Shown here: positions 43,191 to 44,170 of the stretch, in pieces
Numbering within the stretch: position 1 is the first letter of the stretch
Layout: the number at the start of each line of letters is the position of its first letter
Position numbers and translations under genes: made by a program
Source of the DNA: Phycisphaerales bacterium UBA7800
Lineage (GTDB): Bacteria; Planctomycetota; Phycisphaerae; Phycisphaerales; Phycisphaeraceae
Direction of reading: 5' to 3'
Assembly (NCBI GenBank): GCA_002480565.1
Contig: DLCK01000013.1
Span: forward strand, 143,949-188,118
DNA length: 44,170 nt
The notes under the pieces: model-generated
Told to the model about the DNA's origin: nothing
Database searches by the model: none
Seen by the model: the letters and a program-made list of their open reading frames with translations, nothing else

Positions 43191-43291
43191 ATTTCGTTTG
43201 ATATTGTGTATTGAATTGTTCAAAACACAAGCCGCCAGATGAGACCGCAGGTCGAATCTGACGGGTGGCCTTGCAATTCCCCCATTCAAAC

Positions 43292-43996
43292 TCAAACTTC
43301 ATCAAACCCGCGAACAACACGGTGTTCATGCGGTTCGTCGACGGGGGCATTCTCCGGGCGCATGGACAACGCCGTCTGCATCCCTGCTAGTTTTGCTGCA
43401 TCGAGTTCAGCAACGATATCACTGATGAATAACACGTTATCCGCAGGCATGCTGATCTCCGAGAGGATCGCACGGTAACTGTCCACATGTCGTTTGGGAC
43501 CAACCGTTGTGTCGTAGTGTCCGGTGATCATCGGCAGCAGATTGCCTGCCACCGTATGACCGAAAAAAAGCTTCTGTGTCGGGATCGATCCTGAGGAATA
43601 GATGTGGATCGTAACACCTTGCTCATGCCAATGCTTCATCGCATGCGGAACATCATCGTAGACGTGTGCTTTGATCTGCCCATTGTGGAATGCCGTTTCC
43701 CAGATCAAACCTTGGAGCATTTTCAAACCGGTAGCTTTGACATCCTGATCCATCAGGTGATTGAATTGATCAAGAACGATCTTCTGCGGAGACTCGCTGC
43801 ACGCTGTAAACCAATTGGCGGAGTCTGCATAGCCTGCGTCATGTGCCATTTGTGAGACAGCATGTTGTGTTGCGGGTTTGTCCCAATGGTTTTGCAGATA
43901 GTCTCCGACATGCTGACGGGCATAGGGGAACATCACGTCGTAGACAAAGCGAACCGAACTGGTGGTTCCTTCGATATCCAGTAAGACACATTGCAT
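43292..43996 (-). CDS. mtnC: Acireductone synthase (enolase-phosphatase) MtnC
   Basis: MtnC enolises and dephosphorylates 2,3-diketo-5-methylthiopentyl 1-phosphate to acireductone in the methionine salvage pathway. The HAD motif I is VLLDIEGTTSS (Asp7, Glu9), the EGT variant specific to enolase-phosphatases. Other elements are FVYDVMFPYAR, the motif II-like IHIYSSGSIPTQKLFFG, and the motif IV region VLFISDIVAELDAAKLAGMQT. The ATG at 43996 has GGGGA five bases upstream and gives 234 residues; the ATG at 44008 would add four. Other salvage genes are not visible in this window. It ends at a terminator shared with pfp. Confidence 0.95.
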   Translation of the reverse strand: MQCVLLDIEGTTSSVRFVYDVMFPYARQHVGDYLQNHWDKPATQHAVSQMAHDAGYADSANWFTACSESPQKIVLDQFNHLMDQDVKATGLKMLQGLIWETAFHNGQIKAHVYDDVPHAMKHWHEQGVTIHIYSSGSIPTQKLFFGHTVAGNLLPMITGHYDTTVGPKRHVDSYRAILSEISMPADNVLFISDIVAELDAAKLAGMQTALSMRPENAPVDEPHEHRVVRGFDEV

Positions 43997-44017
43997 GTTG
44001 ATCCCCATGGTAAAGTT

Positions 44018-44170
44018 TCAGAATCGCAGCCGATTGGTAACGGTTGTGAATTGGGGCATGAGATCATTGCCACTAAAACACAGTGGGACATAACCGTCAT
44101 GTGCACCATCATCGACATACTGCGGAGTCCAGCCGGATTGGTCCTGGACTGAACCACTACCGGCTGAAGC
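44018..44170 (-). CDS. C-terminal end of an unidentified protein, cut by the window edge
   Basis: An open frame of 50 codons runs from the window edge to a TGA at 44018-44020, 21 bases before the mtnC start. Readable parts are SGWTPQYVDDG and MPQFTTVTNRLRF at the end. I do not recognise the family. It contains no obvious start, and its close spacing suggests it is co-transcribed with mtnC. It is called as coding because no stop interrupts it and the neighbouring gene follows directly; this is uncertain. Confidence 0.4.
   Translation of the reverse strand, partial: ASAGSGSVQDQSGWTPQYVDDGAHDGYVPLCFSGNDLMPQFTTVTNRLRF

Noticed and set aside
43140..43291. Small RNA gene after pfp
   Set aside because: The strong hairpin with T tracts on both sides is explained by a shared terminator; there is no separate promoter.

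Overview
The window most resembles a member of the Planctomycetota, probably class Phycisphaerae. This rests on family content, not on a marker gene. Supporting features are pseudopilin-like proteins with an H-X9-DG type C-terminus, very large secreted beta-propeller/CBM9-like proteins, several proteins with short CxxC zinc ribbons, a PPi-type phosphofructokinase, a Gram-negative lipid A deacylase, and GntR and AraC sugar regulators. Base composition looks intermediate, and gene orientation flips often, so many gene pairs are convergent. I see no mobile element, CRISPR array or rRNA; there is one tRNA-Gly(CCC).

Region 1 (1-1400): a ComF-like phosphoribosyltransferase converges on a HAD 5'-nucleotidase-like gene. 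Region 2 (1491-17480) is a divergon. Leftwards run a GntR/LacI-type regulator, two pseudopilin-like proteins, a 1217-residue propeller/FlgD-like/CBM9-like protein and a 586-residue propeller protein. Rightwards run a 1363-residue paralogue of the large protein, an SGNH hydrolase with a CBM9-like tail and a GH130 enzyme, closed by a terminator shared with a tRNA-Gly. The two arms appear to start from promoters that overlap face to face (about 9976-10021).

Region 3 (17864-24841): a three-part glycosyltransferase fusion, a Gfo/Idh/MocA oxidoreductase divergent from an AraC regulator, and an aldo-keto reductase divergent from a second AraC regulator. Region 4 (24964-30090): a secreted LamG protein converges on a mannan cluster of two GH113 beta-mannanase-like enzymes, a cytoplasmic LamG protein and a GH130 mannosylglucose phosphorylase. 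None of the cluster proteins shows a signal peptide, which points to intracellular breakdown of imported manno-oligosaccharides by hydrolysis and phosphorolysis.

Region 5 (30155-44170) is mostly housekeeping: a small zinc ribbon protein, truncated haemoglobin, LpxR-type deacylase, nadA, uvrB, moaA, a rhomboid protease with a TPR-like tail, pfp, mtnC and the end of an unidentified gene. Three further zinc ribbon proteins of unknown role are interspersed. Convergent gene ends carry long inverted repeats of two different families. Several genes here have a -10-like box only 6-7 bases before the ATG and no Shine-Dalgarno, which suggests leaderless mRNAs.

The most distinctive locus is the region 2 divergon. 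It combines tandem pseudopilins with paralogous giant propeller/CBM9-like proteins under one sugar-type regulator, and I know of no established function for that combination.
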